A DNA stretch of 9,692 nt from a bacterium (GTDB lineage: Bacteria; Planctomycetota; J058; JACQDU01). Below the pieces are notes generated by a model. It made no database searches. It was not told the DNA's origin and saw only the letters and a list, made by a program, of their open reading frames with translations. The stretch spans positions 1-9,692 of the forward strand of contig JACQDU010000624.1 of assembly GCA_016200955.1 (NCBI GenBank), given 5' to 3'. A program made the position numbers and the translations under genes. Below, piece after piece: positions 1-6,384 of this stretch. Every line of letters begins with the position of its first letter. Position 1 is the stretch's first letter.

Positions 1-36
1 CGCGCCCCCCGGATTTCTTGCGCTCCACGCAGGGTG

Positions 37-59
37 AGCGAGGCCCTGCGGGCCTCGCT
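37..59. repeat. GC-rich perfect hairpin with 10-bp stem
   Basis: The arm AGCGAGGCCC (37-46) is followed by a three-base loop and its exact reverse complement (50-59). The same core AGCGAGGC/GCCTCGCT forms the neighbouring hairpin at 89-113, so the two are copies of one element rather than chance structures. It lies beyond the last gene of the operon and could be part of a tandem terminator or a REP-like intergenic repeat. There is no T-run on either strand, so a classical intrinsic terminator is not shown. Confidence 0.6.
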
Positions 60-88
60 GGGATGTTGCTACACGCTCCTCCCGAGGG

Positions 89-113
89 CGAGCGAGGCCT
101 TCGGCCTCGCTCG
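89..113 (-). terminator. Hairpin with 11-bp stem just after the operon, possible terminator
   Basis: CGAGCGAGGCC (89-99) pairs perfectly with 103-113 around a three-base loop. On the minus strand it begins 27 bases after the stop codon of the pseudopilin gene, the right place to end the operon transcript or protect its 3' end. It is bracketed by a second inverted pair, GGGATGT (60-66) and ACATCCC (117-123), which could extend it into a larger structure. No U-tract follows, so a terminator function is inferred from position and stem strength only. A REP-like repeat is the alternative. Confidence 0.4.
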
Positions 114-140
114 ACGACATCCCCCGAACGATCGCTCCGC

Positions 141-842
141 TCATTTCCACGAGCACAGCTCGCCGAGCTTCCCGTCCACGTCATGGCCCTCGAAGCCGCC
201 GCTCCAGAGCTGGTAGCTCGTGAGGCCCTCGTACTGGCCGGTCTTCTCCGACTTGACGCCCTTGACCTTCACCTGCGCGGCGCCGTCCACGAGCTGGACG
301 AACTGGCCCTTCTCGTAGTCCATGTTGTGGAGGTAGATCAGCGGCTGGTAGAAGCCGTCCGAGACCTCCCAGTTGTCGGGCTTCGCGATCGACGAGCCGG
401 TCACCTTCGGGTTCCCGAGCTTGTCCCCGCACACGTTGATGAGGACCTTCTCCTCGAACTCGAAGGGAGAGAAGTTCCCGGGCTTCCGCGTGGACGTGAG
501 GCAGCGGACGAGGCACTTGATCCCGTCGTTCACGCCGTTCGTCGAGAGCTTGAGGACGCGAGGAGAGGACGGCGGGTAGTCGCCGAAGGCCTCGTTGTAT
601 TGCTGGAGCGCCATCTTGAGCCGGGCGATGAGGTTCGTCGTCTCGGTCGCCTTCTGCTTCTTGGAGACGCTCGACATGACGGGGATCGTGATCGACGCGA
701 GGAGCGCGATGATCGCGATGACGACGAGCATCTCGATGAGAGTGAACGCCGCTGCGCGGGGAGATTTTCGTCGCCCCCGCCCCCGGTTCCGGGCACGGCC
801 GCGGTCTCGCACGAACGTCCTCCCTCGAAGGCGGTCTTCCAT
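141..842 (-). CDS. GspG-like pseudopilin with type IV prepilin leader
   Basis: This is a 233-residue prepilin-family protein. The hallmark is AFTLIEM at residues 32-38, with a hydrophobic helix to about residue 57; Phe33 would be the mature +1 residue and Glu37 the conserved +5 Glu. The next helix carries LKMALQQYNEAFGDYP (75-90), the pattern of GspG-type major pseudopilins, and YQLWSGGFEG (210-219) resembles the C-terminal strand of GspG relatives. Four cysteines (110, 114, 138, 230) could form disulfides. Two features are odd: the residue before the cut site is Ala32 rather than Gly, and the leader is long (32 residues) and rich in Arg. ATG at 842 has GAGGGGG at 846-852. A GTG at 812, preceded by GGGAGGA (818-824), would give a 22-residue leader and is a real alternative. 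It is the last gene of the operon, 28 bp after the TPR gene. Cleavage and methylation by a prepilin peptidase, encoded elsewhere, is expected. Family is clear; the exact subunit role is not. Confidence 0.88.
   Translation of the reverse strand: MEDRLRGRTFVRDRGRARNRGRGRRKSPRAAAFTLIEMLVVIAIIALLASITIPVMSSVSKKQKATETTNLIARLKMALQQYNEAFGDYPPSSPRVLKLSTNGVNDGIKCLVRCLTSTRKPGNFSPFEFEEKVLINVCGDKLGNPKVTGSSIAKPDNWEVSDGFYQPLIYLHNMDYEKGQFVQLVDGAAQVKVKGVKSEKTGQYEGLTSYQLWSGGFEGHDVDGKLGELCSWK
818..824 (-). promoter_or_regulatory. Strong Shine-Dalgarno for an alternative GTG start of the pseudopilin
   Basis: GGGAGGA on the minus strand lies five bases before the in-frame GTG at 812-810. It fits the anti-Shine-Dalgarno sequence at least as well as the GAGGGGG before the ATG at 842. 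The true start, and therefore the length of the prepilin leader (22 or 32 residues), is undecided. Confidence 0.4.
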
Positions 843-870
843 TATCCCCCTCGGGCAAGGGAATACTGCG

Positions 871-3471
871 TCACTTCGGCTCGCGCCGCGCGTAGATCCT
901 CACATCGTCGACGGAGAAGCCCCACGCCACGTCGAGCGCGGCGTAGCCGTAGAGCGCGACCACCGGCTTCGTCCCGCGAGCGATCCCCGCGACCTTGGGC
1001 AGCGGCTTCGACGGGTCGCCCAGGCGCTCGTCGTCGAGAGAGAAGACGAGCGTCCCGGCGTTCGCGTCCTCGATCTCGATCGAGAGGACGTGGCTCCGCT
1101 CGTCCTTCGGCCATTGCCCGATCGTGATCGGGTCCGCGAAGCCCTGCTTCCCCGCGTTCGTGATCGCGAACATGATCGAGCCGGTCTCGGACTTGAAGAG
1201 GAGCGCGCTCCCGCTGGTGGTCTCGAGGCGGAGGCCGCACGCGGCCTGGGCGGCCTTCGAGCAGTCGAACGTCGCCTGCACCCTGAGCACCTGCTCGTTG
1301 CCCACGTCGCGCGCGAGGCGCGTCTTCCCCTGGTCCCGGTCCTTGTTGGCCTGCTTCCCGTCGAAGACGAGGCGCTTTCCCTTGATCGAGACGTCCACGC
1401 CGTAGCCCTGCTCCGGCGGGAGCCAGCCGTTCTTCACGTCGCCGTCGTTCCGCTGGAAGGCGTCCCTCCAGACCTTCCGGGTCCGCGCGTTCTCGATGCT
1501 CTTGAGCGCGTCCTTCGCGAAGCTGTTGAGTGGCTCGATGGCGAGGACCCTCTTGAAGAAAGCCTCCGCGCCGGTGGCGCCGTCGAACTCGTCCTGCTTG
1601 TAGCGCACCCAGCCCGCCCCGTTGAGCGCGCCCACGTGCTTCTCGTTCGCGGCGATCGCCTCGTCGAAGCAGACGCGCGCGTCCTCGAGGCGGTCGGCGG
1701 AAGCGTAGGCTCGCCCGAGCGCGCAGAGCTCGTCGGGAGTCGGGGCCTTCTTCGAGCCCACGAGCTCCTCGAGGATCTTCACTTCTTCCTTCGCGTCGCG
1801 CTTCCCTCGCGCGGCTTCGGCGAGGCGGGGCAAGACGACCTCGGGCTTCACGCCGTCCTTCAAGGCCTCGCGGAGGAGCCGGAGCGCGTCGTCCTGCTTC
1901 CCGCTCTTCGTGAGAGCGATCGCGAGCTCGTACTTCACGACGGGGTCGGCGTCGGCCGCGCGGAGGACGGCCTCGTAGAGGGTCTTCGCCTCCTCGACCT
2001 TCCCCGAGAGCTCGAGGAGGAGCGCTTGCACGACCTTCCCGAGGACGCAGTCGGTGTCCTTGAGCTCGTCGAGCGTCTTCTGCGCGAGCTTGAAGCGACC
2101 CGTGCGGACGCAGATGAGCGCCAGGTGAGCCTTCGCCGGCTTCGGGTCGTCGAGGACGCACGAGAGGGCCTCGGTCAGGTCCTTCTCCGCCTGATCGAGG
2201 TTGCCCGAGGCGTAGGCCGCGATCCCGCGGTCTCGCAGGAGCACGGCGTCCTTCCCGTCGAGCGGCCCGAGAGCCGTCGTGAGGTCGGCCATCGCCGCCT
2301 TCGGGTCGCCTTGCTGCACGTAAGCCTGCGCCCTGAGCGTGAGCGCGGTCCGGTCCTCGGGGTAAGCCGCTATGAGAGAGCCGAGCGTCTTGATCGCGTC
2401 GTCGAGCTTGTCCGCCTTCAAGTAAGCCTGCGCGAGCGCGAGGAGGTCGTCCTTGTAGAGCGCTCGCCTCGCGGGGCAGAGGCCCGGCCACACGTCCCCG
2501 CTCTTGTCGATCGGATCGCGCGAGACGTTCTTCGGAGGAGCGGGCGCGTCTCCCGCACCCGGTCCCGCGTCGGACTTCGCGTTGGCGCCCCCCTTGTCGC
2601 CCTTCTTGGTCCCCTTCTCTTGCCCGAGGACCTTTTCCTTGGAAGGGCGCTCGTCCTTCAAGGGCTTCGTCGGGTCCTTCTTGGGATCCAGGGGAGTCTT
2701 CGTGTCCTTGGGGTCCTTCGTGTCCTTCGGGTCCTTCTTGTCCTCGGGCTTCTTCGACTCCGCGGCCTTCTGCGAGAGCTCCGCCTCCTCGATCGCGGGA
2801 GAGGGGTCCTGCGCCGCCTTCGCGAGAGCGTCGCGGGCCCTCTCGAGGTGCTTCGCCGCGAGCTGGACAAGGCCCTGCGCCATGTAGACCTTCGAGACGG
2901 CGAAGTCGATGTCGGCGGAGCTCGAGCGGCTCTTCTCGCACTTCCTGCCGAGGTCGAGGATCTCGTCGTGGATCTCGTCCCGCTTGTTCTCGTCGAGCTT
3001 CTCGGCCACGAGGAGGAGCATGCGAGAGAGCCTTCCCATGTGGAGGGTCGCCTGGGCGGGGTCCTTCGCGCTCTGGAACGCCTTCCTCAGCTCCTCGAGC
3101 GCCTCGGAGTCGAGGCCGTTCTTCCAGGCCCAGTCGCCGAGCTTCCTGTGCTCGTCCGGCGTGCCGCTCTTGATCCGGTCCCTGCGGTCGCTGAAGGCCT
3201 CCGCGTAAGTCTGGCGGTGGACGATCCGGTCGATCTGGCTCTTGTCGAACTCGTTGGTGATGTTCCCTTTCTGGAACTTGAGCTTCGGCGTGGTCTCGTC
3301 GCCCTCGAGGATCTTGCCCGTCATCGTCTCGCCGTTCTTCAAGTAGAGCTTGTCGTCGGCGCGAGGCGGCGCGTCGAGCGCCTCGGGCGGGTCCTGCGCG
3401 AGGACGAGCGCGGGCGCCGCGAGCGCGAGCAAGACGAGAGAGGCCGTGAGGAGAGGTCGCGGGGCTCTCAT
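871..3471 (-). CDS. Exported TPR-repeat protein with C-terminal lectin-like domain
   Basis: This 866-residue protein starts with a Sec-type signal peptide (basic residues, hydrophobic 8-24, likely cleavage VLA|Q at 25/26). A small domain follows (about 40-100) containing LYLKNGETMTGKI, a pattern that looks beta-rich. Helical segments span 105-235. A Lys/Asp/Pro linker (240-315) with DPKDTK repeats separates them from a TPR array at about 335-660, with units such as AYLKADKLDDAIKTLGSLI and AYASGNLDQAEKDLTEAL. The last ~195 residues look like a concanavalin A/LamG-type beta-sandwich and end in FSVDDVRIYA, a typical final strand of such domains. The role is unknown; TPR arrays bind protein partners, so a periplasmic scaffold for the assembly platform is plausible (inference). 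The open frame runs about 200 codons further upstream, but only through other genes. ATG 3471 is chosen because it starts the signal peptide, overlaps the previous stop as ATGA, and has GAAGG seven bases before it. Confidence 0.85.
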   Translation of the reverse strand: MRAPRPLLTASLVLLALAAPALVLAQDPPEALDAPPRADDKLYLKNGETMTGKILEGDETTPKLKFQKGNITNEFDKSQIDRIVHRQTYAEAFSDRRDRIKSGTPDEHRKLGDWAWKNGLDSEALEELRKAFQSAKDPAQATLHMGRLSRMLLLVAEKLDENKRDEIHDEILDLGRKCEKSRSSSADIDFAVSKVYMAQGLVQLAAKHLERARDALAKAAQDPSPAIEEAELSQKAAESKKPEDKKDPKDTKDPKDTKTPLDPKKDPTKPLKDERPSKEKVLGQEKGTKKGDKGGANAKSDAGPGAGDAPAPPKNVSRDPIDKSGDVWPGLCPARRALYKDDLLALAQAYLKADKLDDAIKTLGSLIAAYPEDRTALTLRAQAYVQQGDPKAAMADLTTALGPLDGKDAVLLRDRGIAAYASGNLDQAEKDLTEALSCVLDDPKPAKAHLALICVRTGRFKLAQKTLDELKDTDCVLGKVVQALLLELSGKVEEAKTLYEAVLRAADADPVVKYELAIALTKSGKQDDALRLLREALKDGVKPEVVLPRLAEAARGKRDAKEEVKILEELVGSKKAPTPDELCALGRAYASADRLEDARVCFDEAIAANEKHVGALNGAGWVRYKQDEFDGATGAEAFFKRVLAIEPLNSFAKDALKSIENARTRKVWRDAFQRNDGDVKNGWLPPEQGYGVDVSIKGKRLVFDGKQANKDRDQGKTRLARDVGNEQVLRVQATFDCSKAAQAACGLRLETTSGSALLFKSETGSIMFAITNAGKQGFADPITIGQWPKDERSHVLSIEIEDANAGTLVFSLDDERLGDPSKPLPKVAGIARGTKPVVALYGYAALDVAWGFSVDDVRIYARREPK
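2696..2747 (-). repeat. 18-bp tandem repeat coding for DPKDTK
   Basis: An 18-base unit, read on the plus strand as GTCCTTCGTGTCCTTCGG, occurs nearly three times in a row with small changes. It encodes the DPKDTK repeats in the linker of the TPR protein. All copies keep the frame, and such repeats can change linker length by slippage between strains. Confidence 0.7.
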
Positions 3472-3902
3472 TTCGGGGCCTTCGGATCCTTGGGCGGGTC
3501 GTCGGGGGCGTTCGGGTCCTTGGCGTTCGGGTCCGGCTCCTGAAGGTCGGCCTTGGGCTCCTGGTCCACCGTCACGTAGAGCGGCTTGCCTCCGCCGATG
3601 CCGCCGTGGGGGATGATCCGCGAGGCGCTCGGAGCCGGAGGAGCCGAGAGAGAGGCCGGAGTCGCGGGAGACCAGTCGGTCGTCCGCACGAACGGGTCGC
3701 GCTTCATCGTCTCGGGGAGGAGCGGCTTCTCGGGACGCATGGAAGGGATCGGCGCTCCGAGAGGAATCCGCGGCTGGTGCGCGGCCTCCTCGGGCGGCAC
3801 GGGAGGCACGGGCTCGACCTGGGGCTTGTGGATCCGGAAGCAGAGGACGAGCGTCACCGCCGCCGCGATCCCGAAGACGGCTTTTTCTTTCGTGAGCTGC
3901 AT
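3468..3902 (-). CDS. Short single-pass membrane protein with RDPF motif, PilP/GspC-like
   Basis: This protein has 144 residues. A short basic N-terminus (MQLTKEK) precedes one membrane helix (about 8-23), so most of it should be periplasmic. The rest is dominated by Pro, Ala, Asp and Lys, with MKRDPFV at 66-72. An RDPF-type motif after a proline-rich linker is characteristic of PilP and is also seen around the start of the periplasmic part of GspC, the subunits that link the inner-membrane complex to the secretin. Position supports this: it directly follows the PilO-like gene, as in pilMNOP order. It is short for either family: the stretch after RDPF is mostly low complexity, ending in DP-rich repeats (123-144), with little room for the usual beta-domain. 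There is no lipobox as in classical PilP. The ATG abuts the previous stop (TAGATG), and its own stop overlaps the next start. The assignment is a functional guess from motif and gene order. Confidence 0.7.
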   Translation of the reverse strand: MQLTKEKAVFGIAAAVTLVLCFRIHKPQVEPVPPVPPEEAAHQPRIPLGAPIPSMRPEKPLLPETMKRDPFVRTTDWSPATPASLSAPPAPSASRIIPHGGIGGGKPLYVTVDQEPKADLQEPDPNAKDPNAPDDPPKDPKAPK

Positions 3903-4772
3903 CTACTTGTCCCCGCGCCGGTGGTGCTTCTTCGGGTTGTCTTCTCCCGGGTCCTTCACGGAGTCCGCGGGAGCGTCCTTCTCGATCGTGAGAGCCGTGA
4001 GCGTGAGGGAGACCGTGAGACGGCCGTCGGTCCCGTCCGGCTTCGCTTCCTTCGAGCGGCGGACGTCGCACGCCTCGACTTCCAGGAAGGAGCCCTCGAC
4101 CTCGAAGGTGGCGAGAACCTTCGCGAGCTGGGAGATCGTGCCCTCGAAGGTCACCGTGCAGGGCAAGCGGCGGAGGAAGCCCGGCTTCTCGGCCTCGCTT
4201 CCCTCGAGCTGGGAGTAGCCGGCTTCCTTCTGCTCGATCTTGTCGACCTTCTTGACGCCGGCGTCGAGCACGGCGTTCGCGATCCTCGTCGTGAGGTCCA
4301 CGCGAGCGAACTTCTCCGCGAGGACGGGGCCCGTGACGCCGTCGGCGCCGGAGAGGCCGAGCTCGACCCGGTGCTCGGAGGTCCGCTGCATCATGACGCC
4401 GCTCTTGTCCGCGCGCTTCCCCATGTCGTCCACGGCGGCGGCGCGGAGCTTCTCGTAGGTCGCGCCCGGGAGAGCGTCGTCGGCCTTGGGCACGAAGTCG
4501 GGCGGGACCGTCCAGATCACGGTCTTCCGGACCTCGGGAGCGGCCTTCTCCTCGAGCGCCTTCTTCTTGCCCTTCTCGTTCGCCTCGGCGCCCTTGAGCG
4601 ACGCGATCTCCTTGTTGAGGTCCGTCTGGGCGCGGGCGTTGTTCTTCGCGCTCGTCTCGGCGCTCGCCTCGAGGCCTTTGATCCCGGAGGCGAACAGGCC
4701 GAAGGCGAGGGCGCCTATGCCGACGGAGACGATGAACTTCTTGTGCTCCTGCCAGGTCGCTTCGAGGTCCAT
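3903..4772 (-). CDS. PilO/GspM-like inner-membrane assembly protein
   Basis: This 289-residue protein has the bitopic layout of PilO and GspM: a short cytoplasmic N-terminus (1-11), one membrane helix (about 12-31), a charged helix likely to be a coiled coil (35-77), then a periplasmic domain. In this domain the stretch LPCTVTFEGTISQLAKVLATFE (about 203-224) with flanking strands SFLEVEACDVRR and RLTVSLTLTALTI fits the ferredoxin-like fold of these families, in which PilO dimerises with PilN. The C-terminus (266-289) is a charged, probably disordered tail. Its partner domain is encoded one base upstream as the C-terminal half of the PilM-PilN fusion. AAGGGAG (4782-4788) lies nine bases before the ATG. 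Sequence similarity is low, as usual for PilO/GspM, so the call rests on topology, fold pattern and gene order. Confidence 0.78.
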   Translation of the reverse strand: MDLEATWQEHKKFIVSVGIGALAFGLFASGIKGLEASAETSAKNNARAQTDLNKEIASLKGAEANEKGKKKALEEKAAPEVRKTVIWTVPPDFVPKADDALPGATYEKLRAAAVDDMGKRADKSGVMMQRTSEHRVELGLSGADGVTGPVLAEKFARVDLTTRIANAVLDAGVKKVDKIEQKEAGYSQLEGSEAEKPGFLRRLPCTVTFEGTISQLAKVLATFEVEGSFLEVEACDVRRSKEAKPDGTDGRLTVSLTLTALTIEKDAPADSVKDPGEDNPKKHHRRGDK

Positions 4773-4773
4773 G

Positions 4774-6384
4774 TCAGTTGGCTCCCTTCGGCTTCACGGT
4801 GAGCTTGAACTCGACCTGCGGGCCATCAAAGCTCCCGGGGTTGACCTTCGCCTCGGCGATGTCGGGATCGCGGCTCATGTTTGCCTGGATGTCCTTGCAC
4901 ACGTTGCCGGCGTCCTTCTCCTTGTTGTCGATCGTTCCCTTGATGGTGAAAAAATAGGCGTCGGGGTTGTCCGCGGTCGGGATCTTCTCCAGGTTGAGCT
5001 CGTTGATCGAAGCCTTGGGCGGGATCTCTCGCGCGAGCGTCGCGAGGAGAGAAGCCAGGTGATACCCGGGCTTCACGCGAGCCGCGAGAGCGGCCAGGTT
5101 CTTCGCCCGGTTCGCGTTCTCCAGCGCGAGCTGCTCCTTCGCGTCGAGCCGGGCCTTCACCTGCCCGTTCGCCTGGGAGAGAGCGACCGAGCGCGTCTTC
5201 TCCCCCGAGCTCCTGAGGAAAGAGAAGCTGCCGGCGATCACGATGTAGAGAGCGACGGCGGCCGCCGCCGCGTAGAGCCAGATCGTCCGCTCGCGCCAGG
5301 TGCGGCGAGCCTTCCAGGCGTTCGGGAGGAGGTCGAGCGAGACGGCGTTCGGGAGGAGGCGCGCGAGCGCGAGGCCGCACGCCGCCGCCGCTTCGAGGCC
5401 CCTCTCGGTGGCTTCCTTCTTGTCGCGGTCGGGAGCGGGAGACGTGTCGAGGCCGGCGAGCGGATCGAACAGGCTCGCCGGAACGCCCGAGGCCCGCGAG
5501 ACCGCCTCGACGAGGCCCGGCGTCCGGGCCGCTCCTCCCGTGACGACGACCTTGTCGATCGAGAGGCGAGGGTTCTTGAGCTGGTTCTTCGCGTAGTCGA
5601 GCGTCGCGCGAGCGACGGAGGCGAGCTGCTCGCAGGCGGGGCCGAGGACGCTCTCGAGGCTCTCGCCCGAGGGGCCGCGGCCTTCGATCTTGAGACGCTC
5701 GGCCTCCTCCTTGTCGACGTTCAGCTTCTTCGCGATCCGGTCGGTGATCGCGTCTCCGCCCTGCGCGATCGAGCGGGCGAAGATGAGCGAGCCGTCCTTC
5801 ACGATCGCCGCCTCGGTCGAGGAGCGGCCGATGTCGAGGACGAGCGTCGTGCCGTCGCTCGCCCCTTCTCCCAGGAAGCGGAAGGCGTCGCCGCTCGCGG
5901 TCGGGCGGGGGCTCGCGGAGCCCAGCTCGACCCCCGAGGCGACGAAGGCCTTGACCCACTCGGTCACGCGCTCGTCCTTCGCCATGGCGACGAGGACGAT
6001 CGAGGTCCCGTCGTCTCCCGCTCCCACGACGCGGAAGTCGGCGGAGAGAGGAGCTCCGGTCTTCTCGGCGGTGTCGGCGATGTCGTAGCCCATGACGAGC
6101 GCGAGGCGCCACTTCGGCATGGGAGGGAGGTGAGCGTAGCGGATGATCGCGTCTTTCCCGGAGACTCCCAGGTTCGCGCCCGAGGCCGGGAACTTCCTGC
6201 CCGAGAGACGAGCCACGAGAGCGCGCACGAGCTGCGCGGGGTCGTCGGCGTTCACGCCGCCCGAGCGGACCTCGTCCAGGTCCACGTGGATCAGGCGCTC
6301 GAGGGCCAGGGACGCCCCGCGCTTCCGCAAGACGACCGCGGTCGCGCTCGCTCGCCCGACGTCGATCCCGACGGCCGATGCCAC
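4774..6384 (-). CDS. pilM: PilM-PilN fusion (GspL-type architecture)
   Basis: This 536-residue protein joins two functions usually encoded by separate pilM and pilN genes. Residues 1 to about 350 form an actin-like (PilM/FtsA-type) domain, with the first phosphate loop VGIDVGRASATAVVL (5-19), the second phosphate motif LVLDIGRSSTEAAIV (181-195) and the adenosine motif VVVTGGAARTPGLVEAV (279-295). A membrane helix (about 367-390) follows, then a coiled-coil stretch (395-435) and a periplasmic domain (440-536) with PilN features: YHLASLLATLAREIPPKASINELNLE and a strand-helix-strand end. The combination matches GspL of type II secretion. PilM/GspL cytoplasmic domains contact the assembly ATPase; the periplasmic part should pair with the PilO-like protein encoded next. 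The start is GTG at 6384, directly before the PilM-type N-terminus; it overlaps the previous TAG by one base and has a near-perfect ribosome binding site. The open frame extends far upstream but only through the FHA gene in another frame. Confidence 0.92.
   Translation of the reverse strand: MASAVGIDVGRASATAVVLRKRGASLALERLIHVDLDEVRSGGVNADDPAQLVRALVARLSGRKFPASGANLGVSGKDAIIRYAHLPPMPKWRLALVMGYDIADTAEKTGAPLSADFRVVGAGDDGTSIVLVAMAKDERVTEWVKAFVASGVELGSASPRPTASGDAFRFLGEGASDGTTLVLDIGRSSTEAAIVKDGSLIFARSIAQGGDAITDRIAKKLNVDKEEAERLKIEGRGPSGESLESVLGPACEQLASVARATLDYAKNQLKNPRLSIDKVVVTGGAARTPGLVEAVSRASGVPASLFDPLAGLDTSPAPDRDKKEATERGLEAAAACGLALARLLPNAVSLDLLPNAWKARRTWRERTIWLYAAAAAVALYIVIAGSFSFLRSSGEKTRSVALSQANGQVKARLDAKEQLALENANRAKNLAALAARVKPGYHLASLLATLAREIPPKASINELNLEKIPTADNPDAYFFTIKGTIDNKEKDAGNVCKDIQANMSRDPDIAEAKVNPGSFDGPQVEFKLTVKPKGAN

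Noticed and set aside
1..140. CRISPR or other repeat array at the left edge
   Set aside because: There are only two copies of the hairpin core, of different outer sequence and without regular spacers; this fits a paired hairpin element, not an array.
595..3543. 982-codon open frame on the plus strand
   Set aside because: It lies antisense to the pseudopilin, TPR and part of the RDPF genes. Its translation is an Arg/Leu/Glu/Val-rich sequence without domains, as expected when a GC-rich gene rarely uses TTA, CTA and TCA codons.
3472..4071. 200-codon upstream extension of the TPR gene
   Set aside because: It overlaps the RDPF and PilO-like genes in another frame, and a proper signal peptide begins at ATG 3471.
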